Shown here: piece after piece, positions 25,406-33,248 of the stretch
How the letters are laid out: each line of letters begins with the position of its first letter
Position numbering within the stretch: position 1 is the stretch's first letter
Assembly (NCBI GenBank): GCA_018399745.1
Contig: JAGYNZ010000001.1
Span: 101,948-164,570, forward strand
DNA length: 62,623 nt
Origin: Deltaproteobacteria bacterium
GTDB taxonomy: Bacteria > Desulfobacterota > Dissulfuribacteria > Dissulfuribacterales > UBA3076
Direction of reading: 5' to 3'
The notes under the pieces: generated by a model
The model's database searches: none
Told to the model about the DNA's origin: nothing
Seen by the model: only the letters and a program-made list of their open reading frames with translations
Position numbers and translations under genes: made by a program

Positions 25406-26129
25406 TCAGTCCTCTCTCTTCCTTTGGTTCCTGAGAAGTCCCCTTGCCATGGAGAAGTTGCCTTTCCACGGTATTTAAAAAATCATTTGAAAATCCCTGT
25501 AATTGAATTTCAAGCCTGCCCATCCAACTCATAAAACCATTAAATGCAATAACTGCAGGTATGGCGGCTGCAAGGCCGGCGGCTGTGGCAATCAGGGCCT
25601 CGGAGATGCCGGGGGCCACTGTAGCAAGGCTTGCCGAGCCCATTAACCCGATACTGTGGAAACTTCTCATAATCCCCCAGACAGTGCCGAAAAGACCTAT
25701 AAAGGGAGCGGCATTTCCAGTAGTAGCCAGAAAGGGGAGTGTACGCTCCATGGCTGCCAGTTCCTTCTGAATACCCTTGTTAAGGCTTCTCTCCAGTGTC
25801 TCAAGCCATACCCTCAGGCCGACGGCCGTATCCTGAGCCCCGGGACATTTCTGAAGACGCTTTAACTCTTTATATCCTTCAAGAAATACTCCCGCCATGG
25901 GGGTCTCAGGCATGAGCTTTGCGTGGTTGTATGCCTGAGTGAGGTTGGAACTCTCCCAAAATAGCCTTTCAAAATCTTCACTCCCAACTCTTGCCTGACG
26001 AAATCGCTTTATCTTTGCCAGTATTACGGTCCAGCAAAGGATTGAAAAAACCACAAGTATTGTGAGAACCAATTTGACCATTGGTCCTGCATCTATCACC
26101 ATGGTCCATACATTTGTATTGACCTCCAT
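25398..26129 (-). CDS. tolQ: Proton channel subunit TolQ (MotA/TolQ/ExbB family)
   Basis: A 243-residue inner-membrane protein with three predicted helices. Conserved regions are LTILVVFSILCWTVILAKIKRF at the N-terminus (first helix), LPFLATTGNAAPFIGLFGTVWGIM near residue 130 and ISEALIATAAGLAAAIPAVIAFN near residue 180. With TolR it converts the proton gradient into movement of TolA. It is the first gene of tolQ-tolR-tolA-tolB-ybgF. Upstream lies a gap of about 160 bases with inverted repeats, which should hold its promoter. Confidence 0.96.
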   Translation of the reverse strand: MEVNTNVWTMVIDAGPMVKLVLTILVVFSILCWTVILAKIKRFRQARVGSEDFERLFWESSNLTQAYNHAKLMPETPMAGVFLEGYKELKRLQKCPGAQDTAVGLRVWLETLERSLNKGIQKELAAMERTLPFLATTGNAAPFIGLFGTVWGIMRSFHSIGLMGSASLATVAPGISEALIATAAGLAAAIPAVIAFNGFMSWMGRLEIQLQGFSNDFLNTVERQLLHGKGTSQEPKEERGLNG

Positions 26130-26190
26130 CTTTGATGTCCTCCAGACAAATAATTAATGCTTTAAAATTAACTGTTCAAGGAACGTTGAA

Positions 26191-26283
26191 ATTGGAAATT
26201 AGAAAGTGGGAAGAGATGAAACGAAAGCAAGCAGGCCAAATTTCCAATTAATTTCCAATTTCTACTTTCCAATTAATCCCACT
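26191..26283. repeat. Inverted ATTGGAAA-type repeats between mqnD and tolQ
   Basis: ATTGGAAATTAGAAAGTGGG on the left is mirrored by a region on the right whose complement reads GTGGG, then ATTGGAAAGTAGAAATTGG. The arms are imperfect and contain tandem TTGGAAA units, with a 35-40 base loop. This AT-rich repeat style is common between genes in environmental genomes. A role in ending mqnD transcription is possible. Confidence 0.4.
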
Positions 26284-26292
26284 TGTCTATGC

Positions 26293-27162
26293 TCATGGAC
26301 ACGGACCTGTCAGCAGCTTTTGCAGATCAATGTCCGGATCAAAGGGAAAGGCCCCCTTTTTGTGTCCTTGTTCCAAAAGAAATTTTACGGCCTTTATACC
26401 CTTCTCACCCAGATCCAGGGTATATCGATTCACATAGAGATCTATGTGCCTTTTCATAACCTCTTGAGACATCTCCTGTGCATGTTTCATTACAAAACCC
26501 CAGACGGCCTCGGGATTTTCAAAAGCAAACTTGATACTCATTCTAAGGGCGGCATCTATTGTCTGCAATAATTCAATACCCAAAGAACGTCTGGCGATAA
26601 TTCCGCCTAACGGAATTGGAAAACCGGTCTTTTTTTCCCACCAGGTACCAAGGTCCTGGATACAGATCAACCCAAGGTCATGATAGGTAAATCTGGTCTC
26701 GTGTATGACTATACCTCCATCCACCTCTCCCCGGGCAACCGCCTGGGCGATGAGAGCAAAGTTCATGGGCACCATCTCTTTAACTCCTGGAGCAAAAAGC
26801 TTCAAAAGGAGTGCCGCAGTTGTATATCGGCCGGGTATGGCAATTCTATATTTCTTAAAATTGTGTGTATCTAAAGGCGCTTTTGCAAGCAGCAATGGCC
26901 CGCAGCCACTCCCCATGGCGCCACCCGACCTGAGGAGCATATACTCATTCAGGACGTGCCCCAGCACATGAAAAGATACCTTGCTGACATCGATGGACCT
27001 GGCAAGGACCCTCTGATTCAGCTCTTCCACATCTGCTATCAAGGTGGATAGCTTGTAAGGTAAAGACACTTTGTTATGAAGCAGGGCATAAAAAACAAAG
27101 GTGTCGTTAGGGCAGGGAGAAAGCCCCAAACTGATCTTTTTCCTGTCCCTGATATTATCCAT
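26293..27162 (-). CDS. mqnD: 1,4-dihydroxy-6-naphthoate synthase (futalosine pathway)
   Basis: A menaquinone-synthesis enzyme of about 289 residues that converts cyclic dehypoxanthinyl futalosine to dihydroxynaphthoate. The MqnD hallmark SPCPNDTFVFYALL lies near the N-terminus, followed by IADVEELNQRVL, VSKVSFH and the GSGCGPLLLA stretch. GEVDGGIVIHETR, with the catalytic His, is near residue 150. I start at the ATG before DNIRDRKK rather than a TTG four codons earlier. It lies next to a futalosine hydrolase gene on the same strand, so two of the pathway steps are clustered here, while mqnA, mqnC and mqnE are not in the window. Confidence 0.93.
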   Translation of the reverse strand: MDNIRDRKKISLGLSPCPNDTFVFYALLHNKVSLPYKLSTLIADVEELNQRVLARSIDVSKVSFHVLGHVLNEYMLLRSGGAMGSGCGPLLLAKAPLDTHNFKKYRIAIPGRYTTAALLLKLFAPGVKEMVPMNFALIAQAVARGEVDGGIVIHETRFTYHDLGLICIQDLGTWWEKKTGFPIPLGGIIARRSLGIELLQTIDAALRMSIKFAFENPEAVWGFVMKHAQEMSQEVMKRHIDLYVNRYTLDLGEKGIKAVKFLLEQGHKKGAFPFDPDIDLQKLLTGPCP

Positions 27163-27217
27163 AATCAACCGCAACTATAGCCATTTGCAACATATTGGGT
27201 CTTCCAGATGTCTGATT

Positions 27218-27871
27218 TTAGTCTGATAAAATCCCGAGGACCTTTTCCACGACTTTGGCTGTTGCATTCATGGCCCGCTCCAACCTCCAGTTTTTTTTGT
27301 CGATATCGGCTACCCAGTTACTTATACCTCGAAGTTCAAAAAGCGGGATCTGATAGTGATTGCAGACCTGTGCGGCCGCCGCTCCTTCCATGTTCTCTGC
27401 GACAGCCTTAAACCGTTTATGCAAATCCCAGGCCCTCTCTTTGTTATCTGTAATGCAGGAGACAGTGACCATCGGGCCACAGCATAGGCCAAGACCTTTC
27501 AAACGATCAGACTTAATGATTCGGCGCCATCCAGACTCAAGCGGGAATTCTGTCTGCGCTTCATCACCCTCTAAAGAAATCGGCTCAATACCAGAAGCAC
27601 CTTGACGGCCCAGGTCGCCATAGGATTCAGAGGTTGCAAGGCATACATCCTCAAGCCTCACATCCGCCCACTGATAAGCCCCTGCTACACCAGCCAGAAT
27701 CACAGCGGATGGTGCGCCCCTGCTCTCGATAAACCTTGTCAACTCAAAAGAGGTGCTCCCCGGTCCAAGGCCGCAGACCAGGTATGGGCAATTGTATCTT
27801 TCGGCGAGCGTGATCAGAAACTTCATTTCCCTTTTTGTGGGACATATAATCAGTATCCGGGAAAGGGTCAT
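27218..27871 (-). CDS. mqnB: Futalosine hydrolase
   Basis: A 217-residue nucleosidase of the MTA/SAH phosphorylase superfamily that splits hypoxanthine from futalosine in menaquinone synthesis. Visible family features are VCGLGPGSTSFELTRFI near residue 34, VILAGVAGAYQWADVRLEDVCLATSESYGDLG and the acidic motif AVAENMEGAAAAQVC near residue 155, plus a terminal ISNWVADID loop with the catalytic Asp. Other nucleosidases share the fold, but the neighbouring mqnD makes futalosine the likely substrate. It precedes mqnD by about 55 bases. Confidence 0.9.
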   Translation of the reverse strand: MTLSRILIICPTKREMKFLITLAERYNCPYLVCGLGPGSTSFELTRFIESRGAPSAVILAGVAGAYQWADVRLEDVCLATSESYGDLGRQGASGIEPISLEGDEAQTEFPLESGWRRIIKSDRLKGLGLCCGPMVTVSCITDNKERAWDLHKRFKAVAENMEGAAAAQVCNHYQIPLFELRGISNWVADIDKKNWRLERAMNATAKVVEKVLGILSD

Positions 27872-28070
27872 ATAGGTCCTTAGCTCTCCATCATACTATT
27901 AAGTAATAAAAATGAGCAGATTAGAAACGGAATTTCTGAATGTAACGTCTATATATATGACAGGGTACTGGAACAGAGTGGACCAGCCTGAACGCTTTAT
28001 ACCGAGAATAACCGGATTCGATCGTTTTGCAAGGAAATCAGTAAGTCTTTTCATGTCTGAAGTAATGCGT

Positions 28071-28649
28071 TTAAGACAGCAGACCTTCAGACTTCTCACT
28101 GAAGATCTCGGCACTGAAGATATTGACCTGTGTCTTTGGATCTTTCCAGCAGCCGGGGGCCAGGCCTGCCTTTATACATGTCTGGTCAAGGAAATCAAGC
28201 CTGTCCCACCTGTTTTTCGTAGCCACCTGGGGCAGGAGCACACCGTGAAAAGGTCCTTGAACGATATAGATCCCGTGGATGCCTGTCTCGATTTTATTTA
28301 TGTCAACTACAGGCATCAGTGGAGTGAGTGCGGATATCTCCAAATCTATCTCCTCAAATTCAGAAGGACCCAGCGGGCGAAATCTCAGGTCTTTAAAGGC
28401 CGCTGATATTGCCATGTCTCCAACCACTTCATAGAGAGGCCTGTCTGCTGAAAAGGTCCCGATGCATCCCCTGAGCCGGCCATGTTTGTGGATTGTCACA
28501 AATGCCCCCCTGTACTCGAGGAGATTGGTATTTGTTACCCTGGGAATACTGAAAGGCAGGCCCGCCAGCTCCCTCTCTATGGCCTTTCTTGCGGTTTTGA
28601 GTAACAGCTGCATCTCCGGGCCGGTGAGCTTCCTTTCTTCCATGCTCAC
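28071..28649 (-). CDS. amrA: AMMECR1 domain protein (AmmeMemoRadiSam system protein A)
   Basis: A 192-residue protein of the AMMECR1 family. The diagnostic LRGCIGTF motif lies near residue 60, with AFKDLRFRPLGPSEFEEIDLEISALTP after it and GVLLPQVAT near residue 140. The biochemical role of this family is unknown; it usually occurs with a Memo-family protein and a radical SAM enzyme, neither of which is in this window. The GTG start overlaps the end of the UDP-sugar dehydrogenase by four bases (GTGA); an ATG two codons later is an alternative. About 200 bases without a clear gene follow it. Confidence 0.88.
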   Translation of the reverse strand: MSMEERKLTGPEMQLLLKTARKAIERELAGLPFSIPRVTNTNLLEYRGAFVTIHKHGRLRGCIGTFSADRPLYEVVGDMAISAAFKDLRFRPLGPSEFEEIDLEISALTPLMPVVDINKIETGIHGIYIVQGPFHGVLLPQVATKNRWDRLDFLDQTCIKAGLAPGCWKDPKTQVNIFSAEIFSEKSEGLLS

Positions 28650-29932
28650 AGTCTCCAGTATCTTATGGTCTTCTCCTTAAAATCATCAGGGTGATAAAAG
28701 TCCTTTACGTCTATCACCACACCCCTGTCGGGAGTAAGCATGTCTTTTATTGCTGAAACACCGGCTTCTGCGTATGTTTTATGGGCCACTGCGAGTACAA
28801 CCGCGTCAACATTGGCAGGCAGATCCCTCAATAAACGAATACCATACATGGTTTCGGCCTCTTTCGGATTCGCCATAGGGTCATGTATCATGGGCTCAAT
28901 ACCATACTCCCTGAATTCATGGACGATATCTATCACCCTTGTATTTCTTATATCAGGACAATTTTCCTTGAATGTAAGCCCCAGTATAACGACCCGGGCG
29001 CCCTCAACCCGCACCCTGGCATGGATGAGTTCTTTGACCGTCCTCTCTGCAACATATGAGCCCATTGAATCGTTGATACGCCGACCGGCCAGAATTACTT
29101 CGGGATGGTAACCTGTCTGCTGGGCACAATAGGTAAGGTAGTAAGGGTCAACTCCGATACAATGGCCGCCTACCAGACCCGGGGTAAAAGAGAGAAAATT
29201 CCACTTCGTGCAGGCCGCCTCCAGTACTGATTTGGTATCAATGTTCAGGCGATTGAAAATAATTGCCAGCTCGTTCATAAGGGCAATGTTGAGATCCCGC
29301 TGTGTATTTTCTATGACCTTGGCTGCTTCAGCCACTCTTATGCTCTCCGCCCTGTAGACGCCTGCCTCCACTATGAGTTCATAAGTGCTCGCCACCTCTT
29401 CCAGTGTATCACGATCTTGAGCCGCCACAACCTTTACTATGTTGGTCAGGGAGTGTTCTCTGTCTCCTGGATTTATCCGCTCAGGTGAGTAGCCCACCTT
29501 GAATTCTTCGCCATACTTGAGTCCTGAGACCCTCTCAAGAATAGGGCCGCATGTATCCTCAGTCACACCTGGATATACTGTTGACTCGTATACTACAATA
29601 GCTCCGTGCTTCAGGTTTTTTCCGACAATTTCTGACGCGGAAACCAGGTATTTGAGATCAGGCTGTTTATTGGCGGTAATCGGAGTAGGTACAGCTACAA
29701 CGACCAGATCTGTTTCTTTTATTGCAGCAGGGTCGTTTGTTAAACTCAGAAGCACCGCCTGCTCGAAGTCTGCGCGTTCAACTTCTGCGCTAGGATCAAG
29801 GCCCTTTCTGTAACTGATTATCTTGTCTTCAGATATGTCAAAACCTATGGTCTTTATCTTCTTGCCAAAGGCTATTGCCAGCGGGAGTCCAACATAACCC
29901 AATCCAACTACTGCCACTGAATTTACCGCCAT
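28646..29932 (-). CDS. Nucleotide-sugar 6-dehydrogenase (WbpA/TviB-like)
   Basis: A 428-residue NAD-dependent UDP-sugar dehydrogenase that oxidises the C6 of a UDP-hexose or UDP-HexNAc to the uronate, for surface polysaccharide synthesis. The N-terminal Rossmann motif is VVGLGYVGLPLA (residues 8-19). The catalytic region GGHCIGVDPYYLTY, with the essential Cys, is near residue 257, and the C-terminal domain opens with LGLTFKENCPDIRNT. The sequence looks like the TviB/WbpA branch (UDP-GlcNAc or UDP-GalNAc) more than UDP-glucose dehydrogenase. No other polysaccharide genes are adjacent; amrA overlaps its 3' end. Confidence 0.88.
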   Translation of the reverse strand: MAVNSVAVVGLGYVGLPLAIAFGKKIKTIGFDISEDKIISYRKGLDPSAEVERADFEQAVLLSLTNDPAAIKETDLVVVAVPTPITANKQPDLKYLVSASEIVGKNLKHGAIVVYESTVYPGVTEDTCGPILERVSGLKYGEEFKVGYSPERINPGDREHSLTNIVKVVAAQDRDTLEEVASTYELIVEAGVYRAESIRVAEAAKVIENTQRDLNIALMNELAIIFNRLNIDTKSVLEAACTKWNFLSFTPGLVGGHCIGVDPYYLTYCAQQTGYHPEVILAGRRINDSMGSYVAERTVKELIHARVRVEGARVVILGLTFKENCPDIRNTRVIDIVHEFREYGIEPMIHDPMANPKEAETMYGIRLLRDLPANVDAVVLAVAHKTYAEAGVSAIKDMLTPDRGVVIDVKDFYHPDDFKEKTIRYWRL

Positions 29933-30234
29933 GTTATAAATGCTCCTTATAGATAACTGTTTTGCAAAAATCCTAAAACAGGATTCAGCTCAAAAAAATT
30001 CAAAGATGCAGATTGCAGAATTTTCCGAAAACGAAACGCATTCTCCTTGCGTCAAACCGGCTGAAAAACTGAACCAGCGATATGAAATGAATTTTCTGCA
30101 AAATCATAAATGTTTAATATATATCGAACAGAATGTTATACAATGTTAAATAAAGGTGATATCAGAAAGGCCATGGTCTTGGCAAGCAACTTGTGTCAAT
30201 TTACCCGAGTCCCTGGCAGGAATGGAGCGTAATC
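29933..30234. other. Divergent intergenic region, dehydrogenase to mechanosensitive channel
   Basis: About 300 AT-rich bases separate two divergent starts and should hold both promoters. The region contains one copy of the dispersed intergenic repeat (30004-30044). Short frames here show no ribosome site or family resemblance. No clear promoter could be singled out. Confidence 0.4.
30004..30044 (+). repeat. Dispersed intergenic repeat, copy A
   Basis: Core AGATGCAGATTGCAGAATTT, then TCCGAAAACGAAACGC, preceded by CAAAAAAATTCA. It aligns with copies at 44311 and 60658, sharing ATGCA(A/G)g.cGCA(A)AATTTTCC(g/a)A(g/a)AA(t/c)GA(a/g)A. This is the most diverged copy. Same orientation as the others; intergenic. 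Confidence 0.55.
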
Positions 30235-31473
30235 GTGAATCTGGAAAACATAAGCAGTTTATTAAAAAGCAGTTTTTCTCCGGAGAAACTGGTCATTATT
30301 TTGGGCCTTTTATTGGTGTGTTTTGTAAGTTACTACGCTATCAGAAGATATCTGATTCAAGGGTTGCAGTATATCTTTCGCCGGACGGAATATAAATGGG
30401 ATGATATCCTTATTGAAAAGGGCGTATTCAACCACCTGGCCTACCTGGCCCCCGCAATCGTACTCTACTACGGCATGCATCTCTTTCCCTCCATTACAGG
30501 GCCTGCGCAGAGAATTATAGGTGCGTATGTCTTTATCAATATTATTTTGTGGTTAGGCAAATTATTGACTGCTGTGGAGGCAATATACAATACATTTCCC
30601 ATATCAAAAAAATATACAATTAAAGGATACATTCAGACATTAAAGATAATCTTTTATATATTAGGCTTAATAATAGCAATCAGCCTGATTATAGACCGAT
30701 CCCCATGGGTACTTCTGAGTGGAATAGGTGCCATTACCGCTGTATTAATTTTCGTGTTCAAAGATACTATCCTGTCCTTTGTGGCAAGCATACAGATATT
30801 AATGAATGATATGGTCAGGGTCGGTGACTGGATAGAGATGCCCAAGTATGGAGCTGACGGTTCCGTCATAGACATGGCGCTTCATACCGTAAAGGTCCAG
30901 AACTGGGATAAGACAATAACCACTATTCCGACATATAAATTGATAGAAGATTCCTTCAAGAACTGGAGGGGCATGAGTGATTCAGGTGGCAGGCGCATTA
31001 AGCGCTCTATTCTGATAGACCAGACCAGTATTCGATTCTGCGATGACGAGATGATTGAGAAGTATGAAAAGATACAGATACTGGCTGAATATGTAAGACG
31101 TAAAAAGGCAGAGCTGGATGCGTACAATAAAGAGCACGGCATAGACACCAGCCAGGTCGTAAACGGCAGAAGAATGACTAATATGGGAACCTTCAGGGCC
31201 TATGTGATAGCATATCTTCGCAACCACCCGAAGATTCGACAAGACCTGACCTTTCTGGTGCGCCAACTGGCCCCGACACCCGAGGGACTTCCTCTGGAAA
31301 TTTACGTGTTTTCAAACGATATCGTGTGGGCAAACTATGAAGCAATACAGGCGGATATTTTTGACCACATACTGGCTGTGGTACCGGAATTTGGAATCAA
31401 GGTCTTTCAAAAGCCATCCGGATACGACTTAACAAAGATATCCGGGTTGGTCAGACACTATAATGAGCAATAG
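30235..31473 (+). CDS. Mechanosensitive ion channel family protein (MscS/YnaI-like)
   Basis: A membrane channel of about 412 residues. Hydrophobic helices occupy residues 15-190, and the MscS pore-lining and beta-domain region follows (GIGAITAVLIFVFKDTILSFVASIQILMNDMVRVGDWIEM), then a long cytoplasmic domain with VQNWDKTITTIPTYKLI. Such channels release solutes on hypo-osmotic shock. I prefer the GTG at 30235 because GGAG lies seven bases upstream; a GTG fourteen codons earlier has no such site. The DNA is notably AT-rich. Its last 11 bases overlap the DUF2779 gene. Confidence 0.88.
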   Translation: MNLENISSLLKSSFSPEKLVIILGLLLVCFVSYYAIRRYLIQGLQYIFRRTEYKWDDILIEKGVFNHLAYLAPAIVLYYGMHLFPSITGPAQRIIGAYVFINIILWLGKLLTAVEAIYNTFPISKKYTIKGYIQTLKIIFYILGLIIAISLIIDRSPWVLLSGIGAITAVLIFVFKDTILSFVASIQILMNDMVRVGDWIEMPKYGADGSVIDMALHTVKVQNWDKTITTIPTYKLIEDSFKNWRGMSDSGGRRIKRSILIDQTSIRFCDDEMIEKYEKIQILAEYVRRKKAELDAYNKEHGIDTSQVVNGRRMTNMGTFRAYVIAYLRNHPKIRQDLTFLVRQLAPTPEGLPLEIYVFSNDIVWANYEAIQADIFDHILAVVPEFGIKVFQKPSGYDLTKISGLVRHYNEQ

Positions 31474-32941
31474 ACCTTCCACACTATCCAAATCCCGATT
31501 CCTGGCGGGCCTGCAATGCCCACTGAGACTTTGGCACCAGTGCTATAATCGCGAACTGGCGGATCCGGTTCCGCCAATGCAGCAGGCCCTGTTCGACAGC
31601 GGTCATGAGGTCGGGCGCATGGCCACTAAATGCTATCCGAGTGGCATTTTGATCCAGGAAGATTACCTGCATCATGAAGAGGCGGTCCGATCAACCATTG
31701 ATGCCATGAATGATCCGGAGGTGCAGGCGATTTTCGAAGCCGCTTACACAGAAGGCGGTGTGAGGGTTCGTGCGGACATCCTTGAGCGGGTTCCTGCAGG
31801 GGGCTGGAATCTTATCGAAGTAAAGGCCTCAAGCGGTGTCAGGGAAGAATATTCAACCGATGTGGCCGTCCAATACCATGTACTGCAAATGGCAGGGATC
31901 AACCTGAATCGAGTTTATTTGATGCATATCAACCGGGAATATGTGTTCGACGGCATGGAGCTGGATCCTGACGGATTTTTTATTCTCAAAGATATGACGG
32001 ATGATGCAGTTGGACTTCAGGATTTCGTTCGAGAAAACCTCTCACACCTCAAGGAAATGCTGTCTATGGACAGGCCTCCGGTTATCCAGCCTTCACGCCA
32101 CTGCCATCAACCCCACGCATGCGAGTTCTGGGGGCACTGCACTCGGAATGTGCCTGAAAATTGGATTCTCCAACTGTCCGGCATTCGGCAGGAACGTTTT
32201 GAAGATCTGACCGCAAGAGGTGTTTTTACTATCGACAACATTCCGAAGTTTTTTCCCCTGACGGCGATTCAGCGGCGCATCCGCGACTGTATCATCGAAT
32301 CGCGGGAACATATCGACCCCGCCCTTCATGATGCCTTGGATGATGTCAGTTTTCCGGTCCATTTTCTGGATTTCGAAACGGTCAGTCCGGCTATTCCGCG
32401 ATATACCGGGACAAGGCCGTACCAAATATTACCTTTTCAGTGGTCCGATCACATCCTGTACTCAGATGGGATAATCCAACATAGAGAATTTTTGTGCGAT
32501 GAGGATATCGACCCCAGAGCGGATTTCACAAAATCGGTCCTGGATGTCCTTGGTGAAGAGGGTACGATTTTTATTTATGCGGCATATGAACAGCGGGTTT
32601 TGCGCGATCTGGCAGGACATCTGCCGCAGTATGCCGATCACTTGAACCAGCTCCACAGCCGATTCGTCGATTTGTACGCCTTGATTAAGGCCTATTATTA
32701 TAACCCGGCATTTAACGGCTCCTTTTCACTCAAGGATGTCTTACCCGCTCTCGTGCCTGAAATGGACTATCAGAAACTGGCTATCAGGGAAGGCGGAATG
32801 GCATCCCTGGAATATATTCGCATGCTCGATCCCGAAACGCCGATCGCGAAAAAGAGAGAGATACGCAAAAACCTGCTGGCCTATTGCAACCAGGATACTT
32901 TAGCTATGGTCAAGATCCGCGATGTTCTGCTGGGCAAATGA
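31463..32941 (+). CDS. DUF2779 domain protein, RecB/Cas4-like nuclease fold
   Basis: A 492-residue protein of the DUF2779 family. The N-terminal half looks like a PD-(D/E)XK nuclease of the RecB/Cas4 type: VRVRADILER supplies the Asp and NLIEVKASSG the E-x-K pair (residues 95-120). LQCPLRLWHQC and a later CHQPHACEFWGHC supply Cys that could bind a [4Fe-4S] cluster. The C-terminal half begins with HFLDFETVSPAIP, resembling a DEDD/RNase H-like exonuclease Asp-Glu pair, with a late CNQDTLAMVKI helix. The function is unproven. The ATG overlaps the channel gene by 11 bases, so they are likely cotranscribed. It is more GC-rich than the channel gene. Confidence 0.8.
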   Translation: MSNRPSTLSKSRFLAGLQCPLRLWHQCYNRELADPVPPMQQALFDSGHEVGRMATKCYPSGILIQEDYLHHEEAVRSTIDAMNDPEVQAIFEAAYTEGGVRVRADILERVPAGGWNLIEVKASSGVREEYSTDVAVQYHVLQMAGINLNRVYLMHINREYVFDGMELDPDGFFILKDMTDDAVGLQDFVRENLSHLKEMLSMDRPPVIQPSRHCHQPHACEFWGHCTRNVPENWILQLSGIRQERFEDLTARGVFTIDNIPKFFPLTAIQRRIRDCIIESREHIDPALHDALDDVSFPVHFLDFETVSPAIPRYTGTRPYQILPFQWSDHILYSDGIIQHREFLCDEDIDPRADFTKSVLDVLGEEGTIFIYAAYEQRVLRDLAGHLPQYADHLNQLHSRFVDLYALIKAYYYNPAFNGSFSLKDVLPALVPEMDYQKLAIREGGMASLEYIRMLDPETPIAKKREIRKNLLAYCNQDTLAMVKIRDVLLGK

Positions 32942-33248
32942 AACAGTATCTGGCTTAGACAAAATAAAACGCCAATACATATTAAAACCACTCAGGAAAA
33001 GACAATACCTTCAGCAATCAGCTTACGCCTCTGATTCTCACGTGCTCTGTCCATTGAATGCGTTTATGCAGCAGTTCGATTATGCGGCTATGATCAGGGG
33101 TATTGTTATACTGGTAATCGGTGCTAGGATTCTTCCCCGGTATGTGGAATACGCTAACCACCTTTTTTATTCAGCCAGATGAATCCTAAGGCAGATTTGG
33201 GTGCAGTTCAGTGGGCAGGAAGGGTACCAAAAGGATATAATTAAAAAC
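32942..33248. other. Intergenic region before the P-type ATPase
   Basis: About 300 bases without a supported gene. A frame of 86 codons spans most of it, but it starts inside the end of the DUF2779 gene, has no ribosome site and resembles nothing I know. No terminator or clear promoter was seen. Confidence 0.35.

Noticed and set aside
27912-28406. 164-codon plus-strand frame near amrA
   Set aside because: Its larger part is antisense to amrA, which has the diagnostic LRGCIGTF motif; no ribosome site or homology is evident.
32922-33182. 86-codon frame between the DUF2779 and ATPase genes
   Set aside because: Starts inside the previous gene, without a ribosome site or recognisable sequence; its being in frame with the ATPase upstream codons looks accidental.
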